Of a DNA stretch of 64,000 bases, positions 51,987-59,958 are shown piece after piece. The DNA is from Cytophagales bacterium (GTDB lineage Bacteria > Bacteroidota > Bacteroidia > Cytophagales > Cyclobacteriaceae), in NCBI GenBank assembly GCA_017303795.1, contig JAFLBR010000010.1, positions 65,447-129,446 on the forward strand, read 5' to 3'. The notes under the pieces were generated by a model, which was not told the DNA's origin, did not search any database, and saw only the letters and a program-made list of their open reading frames with translations. The first letter of the stretch is position 1; each line of letters opens with the position of its first letter. The position numbers and the translations under genes are program-made.

Positions 51987-54071
51987 ATGACAAACTTAAA
52001 ACACATTTTAACATTGTTGATGGTTGTTGCCTGCATCCAATTATCATTTGCCCAAACAAAGGCCGAACTGGAAGCCCGGCAAAGGGAAGCGCAAAAAGCA
52101 CTCGACCAACTTACGCCTGAACAAAAAAAGATGATGGAGCAAATGGGAGTTCCCGCCAAGGTTCCATCCATGCCCGCAGGTGTAACCGATGCAGATGCAA
52201 AAACAGCACTCAGTAACGGAGGTACCTTTGGTGTGCCTGCAAAAAATAATGTATTGATTGCCGCAATCCCAACCATAACACTTACAGCAGTCACACTTCC
52301 GGCTTATGTAAAAACGTTGTACGAATATGTTGAGAAAGGTATATCAACTGATTCAAAATCCGTTGGACAAACTTTTTATGCGTACTACAAAAACAACAAG
52401 AGCACTGCCGAAGCCATCGGTAATGTTGCCATTGGTTTTTGGAGCACCGGTCAGCCTGAAATAGCCGCTTACATTATGAGCAAAGCTTGCAGCGATAACG
52501 CTACCGATGCTGATCTGCTGAGCAACTTCGCAGCCATGCTCAGTATGGGCGGGGCACCACATCGCGCTATTCCGGTTTTAGAATACCTGGCCAAACAGTT
52601 TCCGGATAACACTACCATTCTTAATAACCTTGGCCAAGCCTGGTTTTACTTAGGCGAAACAGATAAAGCTAATGTGCAATTAGAAAAAGTAGTAAAAGCG
52701 TTTGCATACCATCCGGAAGCTAATTATACACAATGCCTCATACTGCAAAACAAGGGCAACACAGCAAAGGCAATAGAAAAAATGAAAAACTCATTGGCTT
52801 ACAGTTTTTCTAACAACAAAGTAAACCTGCTTAAAAAACTGGGCTACTCGGTAAAAGCCAGCGATATGCGTAAGCCGTTTAAGCCCGATCCTAATCCGCT
52901 CGGGTTGCAAAACTTTGTTCGACCCGATGTACCCACATCCTACACCGAAGAGTTAAGGTTAATGGCTGATTGGAATGCCTTTCAAAATCAGGTAAATGAA
53001 AAAAATATGCAACTCGCCAAAGACCTCATACCCTATCAGCAAGCCAATGCCCAACAAGGGCAAAAAATGTATGATCAATACAATAAAGAAGGCTTAAAAT
53101 CAAAAACCACAAACAATCCTCTAGCTGGCAACATCTATAGAAAGGTTGCTGAAAAAAATCTGGAGGAGATGAAGAAAGATGGTGGTATTACCTATCGGTT
53201 AAAGAAAGCCAAAGAAAAAATAGATGTTTTAATAAAAGATTATCAAGCTAAAAAAGATATCCAAAAAAAGAATATCGAAAAACAAAACAGCATTATTGCT
53301 GATCAAGAAACCGAACTCGCAAAAAAAGGCGAAGACATTGGGTTTGATAATTGTGTTGTTCAACAGAAATACAGCGAATGGATTTACGCTACCTACAATA
53401 AACCGTTAGAAGAAGCGTATCAACAATACCTGCATCAACTGCGTATAAAAATCTCTGAAGAAATATACTGGAAACAGTTTACACAAGATGTGCCCACGTT
53501 TGAGGCCACCAAAATTGCAGCGAAAAAAGAATGGATAGCAGCCCTTGGTAACACCCGGTACATCGCCACCAATATCTACGGCAAGTGCCCGCAAGAGCAA
53601 GCTAAAAGCTCGCGTTATAAGCTGGCTGATTTTGATGAACTGCATTGCAAATACAAAACAACACTAGACTTTGGCGTGTACAAACAAATTTTTGAATGTG
53701 GCAAAGCACGCATTGAGTTTGATGCTGGAAAGTTTAGTGGCGATCTGAATTTTATATCAGACAATAAAGGAAACAACCGTTTTGTAAATGGCAGAGCGGA
53801 AGGAACCATTATCAACAAAAGTATCTCCGCAAGCAAAGGCCCGTTGCAAGCCGAAGCATCGGTTAAAGCAGGCATGGGCATTGAGTTTAGCAGTGCCGGA
53901 GTTGAAGATGTATATGTAACCGGAGAAGCCAGGATAACCGCAGGCTCCGATACGGTGAACGACCCTGCCGGTGTAGTAACAGATCCAAGCATAACCATTG
54001 CTGCGGCTTCAGGGCGCATGAGTTTAATTTCCGGAAGTATGACCGGAGCCATCAATGGATTTGGAAAATAA
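51987..54071 (+). CDS. secreted TPR and coiled-coil protein
   Basis: A 694-residue protein with a signal peptide (ending LSFAQT). A charged helix (TKAELEARQREAQKALDQ) follows, then TPR-like repeats at about 130-290, including FPDNTTILNNLGQAWFYLGE and DKANVQLEKVVK. A long helical or coiled-coil region comes at ~330-560. The last ~130 residues are glycine- and serine-rich beta-like repeats (SGDLNFISDN, ITIAAASGRMSLISGS) that resemble a barrel or fibre. I do not recognise the family. It could interact with the TPR region of the divergent sensor kinase, but this is inference. It starts 100 bases after the previous gene and 36 bases precede the next start. Confidence 0.75.
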   Translation: MTNLKHILTLLMVVACIQLSFAQTKAELEARQREAQKALDQLTPEQKKMMEQMGVPAKVPSMPAGVTDADAKTALSNGGTFGVPAKNNVLIAAIPTITLTAVTLPAYVKTLYEYVEKGISTDSKSVGQTFYAYYKNNKSTAEAIGNVAIGFWSTGQPEIAAYIMSKACSDNATDADLLSNFAAMLSMGGAPHRAIPVLEYLAKQFPDNTTILNNLGQAWFYLGETDKANVQLEKVVKAFAYHPEANYTQCLILQNKGNTAKAIEKMKNSLAYSFSNNKVNLLKKLGYSVKASDMRKPFKPDPNPLGLQNFVRPDVPTSYTEELRLMADWNAFQNQVNEKNMQLAKDLIPYQQANAQQGQKMYDQYNKEGLKSKTTNNPLAGNIYRKVAEKNLEEMKKDGGITYRLKKAKEKIDVLIKDYQAKKDIQKKNIEKQNSIIADQETELAKKGEDIGFDNCVVQQKYSEWIYATYNKPLEEAYQQYLHQLRIKISEEIYWKQFTQDVPTFEATKIAAKKEWIAALGNTRYIATNIYGKCPQEQAKSSRYKLADFDELHCKYKTTLDFGVYKQIFECGKARIEFDAGKFSGDLNFISDNKGNNRFVNGRAEGTIINKSISASKGPLQAEASVKAGMGIEFSSAGVEDVYVTGEARITAGSDTVNDPAGVVTDPSITIAAASGRMSLISGSMTGAINGFGK

Positions 54072-54107
54072 TATATAGTGTGTTCAACCCTATTTATCAG
54101 AACTAAT

Positions 54108-55358
54108 ATGAAAAAAATACTGATTACACTCTTTATAATTATGATGTTTGGTGCGCAGCAGGTAAACGCACAAACCTGTAAAACAACTGCAGACTTAGAT
54201 GGCGTACCCGGCCAATACCTTACCGCGGCCCAACACCCGTGGCCTGCGGCAAGGGCCGAATATTTTAGAGAATTAAAAACCGATGCCGACAAAGCCATCG
54301 CTAAAAAAACATTAGAGCAAGTCGAAAAAACGGAACAGCAAAGTCGCGTGGGCTTTAGTCTTACCGGAGGCAATTGGGAAAGTACTTTTTCAAGCACGGG
54401 TTACGAATATGCTGCTAATACCAAACTTGGTAAATATTATTTACAAACAGCACATCGCGAATTTGTTTGCGTAAGCGGAAAACTAAAGCTTAACAGTGAA
54501 TACGGAACGGTATTACGAGTTTATGTAAACGCTATTCCGGTAAACACATTAAATCGATTTCTACAGAACCCGTTTGGCGAGAGTATGGGAGAATATAGTT
54601 TGGGTTTTCAATATGCCGATTGGAAAAATAAACTTAACAAACCTGGAGATAAGTTGATCAGCCTGTTCACCTACCTATCGTGTAACAACCCGTCACTTAT
54701 TGATGCTATTAACAGCGGACAAAAATATTTTCAGGATATCGATCAGAAGAATGTGAAACTCAACACCAGAGTTCCGCATGTGTATCGGTATTGGTTTGTA
54801 AAAAAGAGCACTGCACCGGTGCTGATTCCGGTAAGTCGCAAAGAATACCTGATAAGTTTACTGGAATACTACGAGCGCGAAAAACTATACTTTCCGGCAG
54901 TGATTGTCAAATTAACAGCTGATCGAGATCAATACAAACTTAAGACCTACGAGGGATGGGAAACTGCGGTGAATGAAAAGATTGAACTCGTAAAAAATAC
55001 ACTGGCCACTCAAAACGAAGATTGGCTGAATGCACAAGCCGTGGTTAGCCGCAGTGAAGATAGCTATCAGAATGGCAAGAATAAATTAAAAGAAAAAATT
55101 AACTACAATCGCTTCTGGCAGTTTTACGATAGTGAAAAAAGAGGCGAGCCTTTGTATCAATATAACCCCGACTATTTTAAAACCAACTCAAAAGGAGCAG
55201 CTACACCACAACTTATTACCGTAGCATTTCGATATGTTACCATGCCTTCTTCTATGCGATTGTTAGACAACTTTACAGAGAAGTTTGATTACGCAGCATA
55301 CGCTAAAACTGCTGGAGTAGAAACCGCAGAGAAGCAGAGGTACACAAAGATTGATTGA
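54108..55358 (+). CDS. secreted protein of unknown function
   Basis: The 416-residue protein has a signal peptide ending QVNAQ and a mature N-terminus beginning TCKTTADLDG. The middle (VSGKLKLNSEYGTVLRVYVN) looks beta-rich; the C-terminal half (EYYEREKLYFPAVIVKLTADRD, WETAVNEKIELVKNTL) is helical. No catalytic motif is visible. The start at 54108 is chosen over 54078 for the signal peptide. It follows the TPR protein by 36 bases and is almost certainly in the same operon. A hairpin-forming repeat lies immediately downstream (55368-55440). Confidence 0.75.
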   Translation: MKKILITLFIIMMFGAQQVNAQTCKTTADLDGVPGQYLTAAQHPWPAARAEYFRELKTDADKAIAKKTLEQVEKTEQQSRVGFSLTGGNWESTFSSTGYEYAANTKLGKYYLQTAHREFVCVSGKLKLNSEYGTVLRVYVNAIPVNTLNRFLQNPFGESMGEYSLGFQYADWKNKLNKPGDKLISLFTYLSCNNPSLIDAINSGQKYFQDIDQKNVKLNTRVPHVYRYWFVKKSTAPVLIPVSRKEYLISLLEYYEREKLYFPAVIVKLTADRDQYKLKTYEGWETAVNEKIELVKNTLATQNEDWLNAQAVVSRSEDSYQNGKNKLKEKINYNRFWQFYDSEKRGEPLYQYNPDYFKTNSKGAATPQLITVAFRYVTMPSSMRLLDNFTEKFDYAAYAKTAGVETAEKQRYTKID

Positions 55359-55367
55359 CCAATATTT

Positions 55368-55440
55368 TTTCACGCAAAGGCGCTAAGAACGTAAAGTTTT
55401 ATTGGCTTTACCTTAGCGGCCTTTGCGCCTTTGCGTGAAA
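55368..55440. repeat. large inverted repeat (CGCAAAGG/GCGTGAAA type), probably dispersed
   Basis: The arm TTTCACGCAAAGGCGC at the left end (from 55368) is exactly complementary to GCGCCTTTGCGTGAAA at the right end (to 55440). An inner GTAAAG/CTTTAC pair (55391-55396, 55406-55411) extends the stem-loop. CGCAAAG-type repeats of this kind occur widely in Bacteroidota genomes as intergenic elements. It lies between genes three and four of the secreted cluster and could terminate transcription. Confidence 0.7.
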
Positions 55441-55444
55441 GGAA

Positions 55445-55462
55445 ATCATCCTTTTTAATGAT
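55445..55462 (+). promoter_or_regulatory. 18-bp regulatory motif, copy 3
   Basis: ATCATCCTTTTTAATGAT, differing from copy 2 by one base. It ends 23 bases before the box TACTTTTA at 55485-55492, exactly the spacing seen for copy 2 and CACCTTTG. It would control the gene at 55514 independently of the upstream operon. Confidence 0.6.
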
Positions 55463-55513
55463 ACCGAACTTCAGCCAGAAGAAGTACTTTTATCTTGCAA
55501 AGTTTTAAAAACC

Positions 55514-56563
55514 ATGAAACCACTCAAACCCCTTGTAACTCTCTACACAATTCTGTGCATGAGTTTCACAGGTTTTGCTCAAAAAGAAACCTTCGATGTT
55601 GTTTCCTATACCATCCCCAAAGGCTGGCAAAAGCAACAAGTAGAAGGCGGTGTTCAATTGTTTATTACTGATAACAAAACCGGTGGTTATGCCATCGCCA
55701 TTGTTACTAAATCGATGGCTTCAACCGGCTCGGCCGAAGAAGATTTTACCAGTCAATGGAAATCGTTGTTGGTCAATACCGTAAACTCCATTACCGAACC
55801 GGTTAAGACAGAACCTGTTCAAGATAACGGTTGGGAAATTCATTCTGGTAACGGAAACTATGTAGATGGAAATGTGAAAGGACTCGCCACGTTAATCACC
55901 GCTACGGGATATGATCAAACTGTTGCTGCTGTGTTAATGACCAACACACAACAGTATCAAAACGATTTGCTCACGTTTATCAATTCGTTGGAGTTGAAGA
56001 AATTTTTGTCCAACACAACTACCCCTAACACCCCACCTGCTAACAATAAAGTCAACAATTCATCTGTAGTGGGTTTATGGGTTTATTACAATTCGGAAGT
56101 AAGCGGTTATGCCAATGGCTATGCACAATATAGTGGTGGGTACATGCGAAGAGAGTATTTGTTTAAGGCTGATGGCACGTACACCTTTCGGGCAAAGGAT
56201 TGGATGGTATATGTAAAAGACATTCTGTTTGTGTATGAAACCGGAACGTACTCCATCAATGGCAATCAAATTACACTTACGCCCAAAAAGGGTAAAGGCG
56301 AATGGTGGAGCAAAGCAGCCAGTGGCCGAACCAGCGAATGGGGCAAACTGGTAAAGGCTTCGGAATATAAACTGGAGAAAACAACCTATACATTTGATTT
56401 TCTTCCTTACAGCGAAGTAACACTTTCGCTACGATCAGCCAAACCAACACAACGTGACGGAAATGATGGTGATAATGCAGGTGTGCAGGAGTATAAGTAC
56501 GCAGCACGCGATACAAATAATTCACTGATTGATAACCCACCCGGGTTTAAGGGCGGATACTAA
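55514..56563 (+). CDS. secreted two-domain protein with lipocalin-like C-terminus
   Basis: A 349-residue protein with a signal peptide (ending GFAQK). The N-terminal domain (~25-165; FDVVSYTIPKGWQKQQVEGG) resembles PsbP/DUF1795-like folds that start with a strand-turn describing a thermally stable sandwich. After a proline-rich linker, residues ~190-320 look lipocalin-like (SVVGLWVYYNSEV, YLFKADGTYTFRAKDW, YETGTYSINGNQITLTP), a pattern seen in many exported Bacteroidota proteins. Its own promoter region contains motif copy 3, so it is likely co-regulated with the cluster at 51341. Ligand unknown. Confidence 0.78.
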   Translation: MKPLKPLVTLYTILCMSFTGFAQKETFDVVSYTIPKGWQKQQVEGGVQLFITDNKTGGYAIAIVTKSMASTGSAEEDFTSQWKSLLVNTVNSITEPVKTEPVQDNGWEIHSGNGNYVDGNVKGLATLITATGYDQTVAAVLMTNTQQYQNDLLTFINSLELKKFLSNTTTPNTPPANNKVNNSSVVGLWVYYNSEVSGYANGYAQYSGGYMRREYLFKADGTYTFRAKDWMVYVKDILFVYETGTYSINGNQITLTPKKGKGEWWSKAASGRTSEWGKLVKASEYKLEKTTYTFDFLPYSEVTLSLRSAKPTQRDGNDGDNAGVQEYKYAARDTNNSLIDNPPGFKGGY

Positions 56564-56642
56564 AAGTAAACCAGTTCAACATTAATTCAACGCTTACTGG
56601 AAAAGTATAGGAATAAACGTGGAATTTTGATACGAAAACGAG

Positions 56643-57815
56643 TTATCTACTCGCCTCAATTGCCTGCGCAACATCAGCCTGAATATCGGCATAGGTTTCA
56701 AGGCCAACAGAAATTCGCACCAGTCCCGGTGTAATGCCTACCGCTAAACGTTCCGCCTCACTCAGTTTAGAATGTGTAGTAGATGCCGGGTGTGTAGCAA
56801 TGCTTCGTGTGTCGCCCAGGTTGGCCGAGTGCGAAAGCATCTGTAAGGAGTTTAAAAATTTACGACCGCGTTCAAGACCACCTTTTATTTCGAATGTAAC
56901 TACGCCCCCACCCAACCGCATTTGTTTTTTAGCCAACGCATGTTGCGGATGCGATTCGAGGAAAGGATATTTTACACGCTCCACATCCGGATGTTGCTCC
57001 AGAAATTTAGCGAGTTCATGAGCCTGCGCACAATGGCGATCCATTCGCACAGCAAGTGTTTCCAAGCTTTTAGAAAGTACCCACGCATTAAAAGGCGATA
57101 GTGCCGGCCCGGTATGGCGTGCGAAGAAACGCACTTCCTTAATCAATTCTTTTTTGCCGAGTACTGCACCTGCAATTACGCGGCCTTGGCCATCAATAAA
57201 TTTGGTAGCCGAATGTGTTACCAGATGTGCGCCCCATTGTGCCGGGTTTTGCAAATATGGTGTAGCAAAACAATTGTCAACATTCAGAATCAGGTTATGT
57301 TTATTGGCAAGCTTCCCCAACCACTCCAGATCAATAATATCCAACGCAGGATTAGAAGGCGTCTCCACAAAAATCATTTTTGTGTTCGGTTGAATCTTAC
57401 TTTCCCACGAAGCAGGATCAGCAATATCGGCATACGTTGAACTGATGTTGAATCGTGGAAACAATGTATTTAATATCTGGTGTGTTGAGCCAAACACCGA
57501 ACGTGAAGCCAGCACATGATCTCCTGCCTTCAACAGCGCAGCCATACTGCTATACATAGCCGCCATACCCGATGCCGTAGCAATACCATCTTCTGTGCCT
57601 TCCAGCAGACAAAGTTTTTCAATCAGTTCGTTATTGTTGGGATTTGAGAAGCGAGTATAAATGTTGCCGGGAATTTCATCGGCAAACAATGCCCGTGCCT
57701 GCTCGGCATCTTCAAAAACAAAACTGGAGGTTAAGTATAATGGTACGGAGTGCTCGCGATTATGCGTGCGCGATTGTGTGCGGATGGCACTCGTTTCAAA
57801 ATTTTTCTTTTTCAT
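56643..57815 (-). CDS. metZ: O-succinylhomoserine sulfhydrylase-type PLP enzyme
   Basis: This 390-residue enzyme belongs to the Cys/Met metabolism PLP family. The catalytic lysine is K205 in THSATKFIDGQGR. The motifs YTRFSNPNNNELIEKL, ETPSNPALDIIDL and NVDNCFATPYLQNP are typical of the MetZ group. It would make homocysteine from O-succinyl- or O-acetylhomoserine and sulfide. Cystathionine gamma-synthase is an alternative that cannot be fully excluded. It follows the OsmC gene by 85 bases, a gap that can fold into a nested stem-loop. Confidence 0.88.
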   Translation of the reverse strand: MKKKNFETSAIRTQSRTHNREHSVPLYLTSSFVFEDAEQARALFADEIPGNIYTRFSNPNNNELIEKLCLLEGTEDGIATASGMAAMYSSMAALLKAGDHVLASRSVFGSTHQILNTLFPRFNISSTYADIADPASWESKIQPNTKMIFVETPSNPALDIIDLEWLGKLANKHNLILNVDNCFATPYLQNPAQWGAHLVTHSATKFIDGQGRVIAGAVLGKKELIKEVRFFARHTGPALSPFNAWVLSKSLETLAVRMDRHCAQAHELAKFLEQHPDVERVKYPFLESHPQHALAKKQMRLGGGVVTFEIKGGLERGRKFLNSLQMLSHSANLGDTRSIATHPASTTHSKLSEAERLAVGITPGLVRISVGLETYADIQADVAQAIEASR

Positions 57816-57847
57816 GCGCTAATAATTAATTTTTAAAGGTCACATGG

Positions 57848-57897
57848 AATCGTCCCAAGTTAAGATGCGCTTGAGGAAACTTTTTGCCTTGACGATT
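57848..57897 (-). other. possible structured RNA leader of metZ
   Basis: In the 85-base leader, AATCGTC (57848-57854) pairs with GACGATT (57891-57897), and CCAAG (57855-57859) pairs with CTTG and adjacent bases (57870-57876), giving a nested stem-loop on the minus strand. It does not match the SAM-I or SAM-II riboswitch patterns I know. It may be a novel leader or only a short stem. Confidence 0.35.
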
Positions 57898-57900
57898 TCA

Positions 57901-58320
57901 TCAGGCAATGATTTCAAAACTGTATGTGACTTTGGCTGTCTTCTCTAATGTTTTAGCTACCGAACAATATTTATCAACCGATAACGCAACGGCTCGTTCT
58001 GCCTTGTCGTGATTAACAGCTCCAAACAATTTAAAATGAATGTGGGCTTCAGTATAAAGTGCGGGTACTACTCCAGCTTCGCGTTCACCGGTAACGGTAA
58101 TTTTTACATGGTTAAGGGGTTCGCGTTGCTTGCGCAGAATGGCAATCAGATCAATAGCACTACATCCGCCTAACGCGGCCAATAACAATTGCATCGGGCG
58201 AAAACCAGAATCATGACCACCATCGGATACGCCAGCATCCATAATTATACTATTGCCTTTGTCGTTCACTGCTTCCATCCGGAAGTCAGCATCAACACGA
58301 TTGATTTCAACTTTTATCAT
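57901..58320 (-). CDS. OsmC/Ohr-family protein
   Basis: The 139-residue protein has the two conserved cysteines of the OsmC fold: one in LLLAALGGCSAIDLIAIL and one in SVDKYCSVAKTL. OsmC and Ohr proteins reduce organic hydroperoxides with dithiol chemistry. The pattern GFRPMQLLLAALGGCSAID is closer to the YhfA/OsmC-like subgroup than to Ohr. Its start overlaps the symporter stop by 14 bases, so the two are co-translated. Probable role in peroxide defence. Confidence 0.9.
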   Translation of the reverse strand: MIKVEINRVDADFRMEAVNDKGNSIIMDAGVSDGGHDSGFRPMQLLLAALGGCSAIDLIAILRKQREPLNHVKITVTGEREAGVVPALYTEAHIHFKLFGAVNHDKAERAVALSVDKYCSVAKTLEKTAKVTYSFEIIA

Positions 58321-59701
58321 TTGAACTTGCTTTATCTTTCCAAATCAAACTACCCAAAACCATACTTACAAAACTTACTACCACAGCCGGAACCAACTCC
58401 GGCACGGTTAATTCAACTTGCTTGGCAATCAGCCATATACTAACACCGGTTATCATGGCCAGCAGCGCTCCCATCGAAGACGCTCTTTTCCAATACAGTC
58501 CTAAAACCATTGGCGCAAACAAAGATACCAGACTAAGTATAGACGATTCGCCAACCAATTCGTAAATATTTGATCGAAGACAGGCCATAGCTGTAGCCAT
58601 CGATGCAAAACCTAAAACTGCAAGCCGGGTAATGGCCAGAAAATGTTTATCGGTAAGGCGGTGTTTGGCTAGGGGCTTTACCAGATTCTCTGAGAAAATT
58701 GCTGCCGGAGCCAGAATGGCCGAACTGGTTGTACTCATGATTGCGGATAGCAAGGATCCGAAAAATAAAATCTGAACAGGCATGGTAGCGTGTGTCAGTA
58801 CCATACTGGGTAATGCCAGTTGGGTATCGCCTTGTGTAAATTCCGGGTAAAGGTGACGTACACACAAACTGATGAACAATGGTAACATAGCAACAGTTAA
58901 GTACAGTCCGGCAGCAATAAAGCTTGAACGCACGGCCGTGTTTACCGAATTGGATGACATAACTCGTTGAAATACATCTTGCGATGGAATAGAGCCAAGC
59001 CCAAGTACCGACCACGCGGCAAGCCAGGTAATAATCTCGGTGGTGGACGCTTCAGGAAAAAATCGAAATGTATCGGGTTGAACATTATTTAGTACAGTCG
59101 TTACCCCGCCAGCCTTTCCCGAAAGGATAATAGCCAACACCAATAAACCACCAATGATGATAATACTCTGCACAAAATCGGTAATGGAGATGGCCCACAT
59201 GCCACCTATATAAGTATAGAAAGTTACCACCACTGCCGATGCCACTACACCTTGCCAGATGGCCATTCCGGTAACCACATTTAAGATTAGACCCATTGCT
59301 ACCAACTGTGCCGCAATGTAACCCACATAAGAAGGCACAATGAATACCCCGGCAACCAACTCAATGCGTTTACCATAACGTACTTTAAAGAAATCGCCAA
59401 GCGTGAGCAGATTCATGTTGTACAGTTTGCGGGCAAAGAATAACCCGAACAACACCAAACACAAAGCGGCACCAAACGGATCTTCGATTACGTGGTAAAG
59501 TCCGCCTTTCAGAAACTCCGATGATGCACCGAACACGGTTTCGGAGCCAAACCAGGTAGCGAATAATGCGGATGAACTCAGGAATAGTGGCAAACTTCTC
59601 CCTGCCAGTATAAAATCGCCTGAGGTGCGTACTTTGCGCGAGGCCCAATACCCGATCAGGACAGTAAGGAGCAGGTAAACAAGAATGGACGCAAGGAGCA
59701 A
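58307..59701 (-). CDS. sodium:solute symporter
   Basis: A 464-residue protein with about twelve to thirteen hydrophobic segments. It has the SSS-family sequences GDFILAGRSLPLFLSSSALFATWFG near the N-terminus and YTYIGGMWAISITDFVQ, which contains the GG-x-x-A-x-x-TDF-x-Q pattern. Members import sugars, amino acids, proline, pantothenate or vitamins with sodium, and the substrate is not resolved here. It overlaps OsmC by 14 bases. The 258-base divergent region to the BNR protein gene contains only a short hairpin. Confidence 0.88.
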   Translation of the reverse strand: MLLASILVYLLLTVLIGYWASRKVRTSGDFILAGRSLPLFLSSSALFATWFGSETVFGASSEFLKGGLYHVIEDPFGAALCLVLFGLFFARKLYNMNLLTLGDFFKVRYGKRIELVAGVFIVPSYVGYIAAQLVAMGLILNVVTGMAIWQGVVASAVVVTFYTYIGGMWAISITDFVQSIIIIGGLLVLAIILSGKAGGVTTVLNNVQPDTFRFFPEASTTEIITWLAAWSVLGLGSIPSQDVFQRVMSSNSVNTAVRSSFIAAGLYLTVAMLPLFISLCVRHLYPEFTQGDTQLALPSMVLTHATMPVQILFFGSLLSAIMSTTSSAILAPAAIFSENLVKPLAKHRLTDKHFLAITRLAVLGFASMATAMACLRSNIYELVGESSILSLVSLFAPMVLGLYWKRASSMGALLAMITGVSIWLIAKQVELTVPELVPAVVVSFVSMVLGSLIWKDKASSNDKS

Positions 59702-59896
59702 CTTGAGACGAACGGTTTTATGTAAATCGTAAAGCTAAAAAAGTGAGTTGGTAAATCAACGCTTTCCATCTCCAAATGATCGCTTACCACACCGTAGAAT
59801 ACTTGACACTAAAAATCCAATAAACCTCTCATCCTACTCCATTTTGCCTTCTGTATAATACTATTTAAGGTTGGATGATTTTTGTGTAATTAGTAA

Positions 59897-59926
59897 ATAT
59901 TTCCTAATCATGTTTTCAGGAAATAT
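59897..59926 (+). promoter_or_regulatory. inverted repeat upstream of the BNR-repeat gene
   Basis: ATATTTCCT (59897-59905) and AGGAAATAT (59918-59926) form a perfect 9-bp stem with a 12-base loop, ending 32 bases before the start at 59959. It may be an operator or leader hairpin. The remaining part of the 258-base gap shows no other clear element. Confidence 0.45.
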
Positions 59927-59958
59927 CAAATCAGATCAAACCAAACCTTCTTATATCC

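Noticed and set aside
57816-57900. A SAM riboswitch before metZ.
   Set aside because: None of the conserved SAM-I or SAM-II segments I know is present; it is listed only as an unassigned leader structure.
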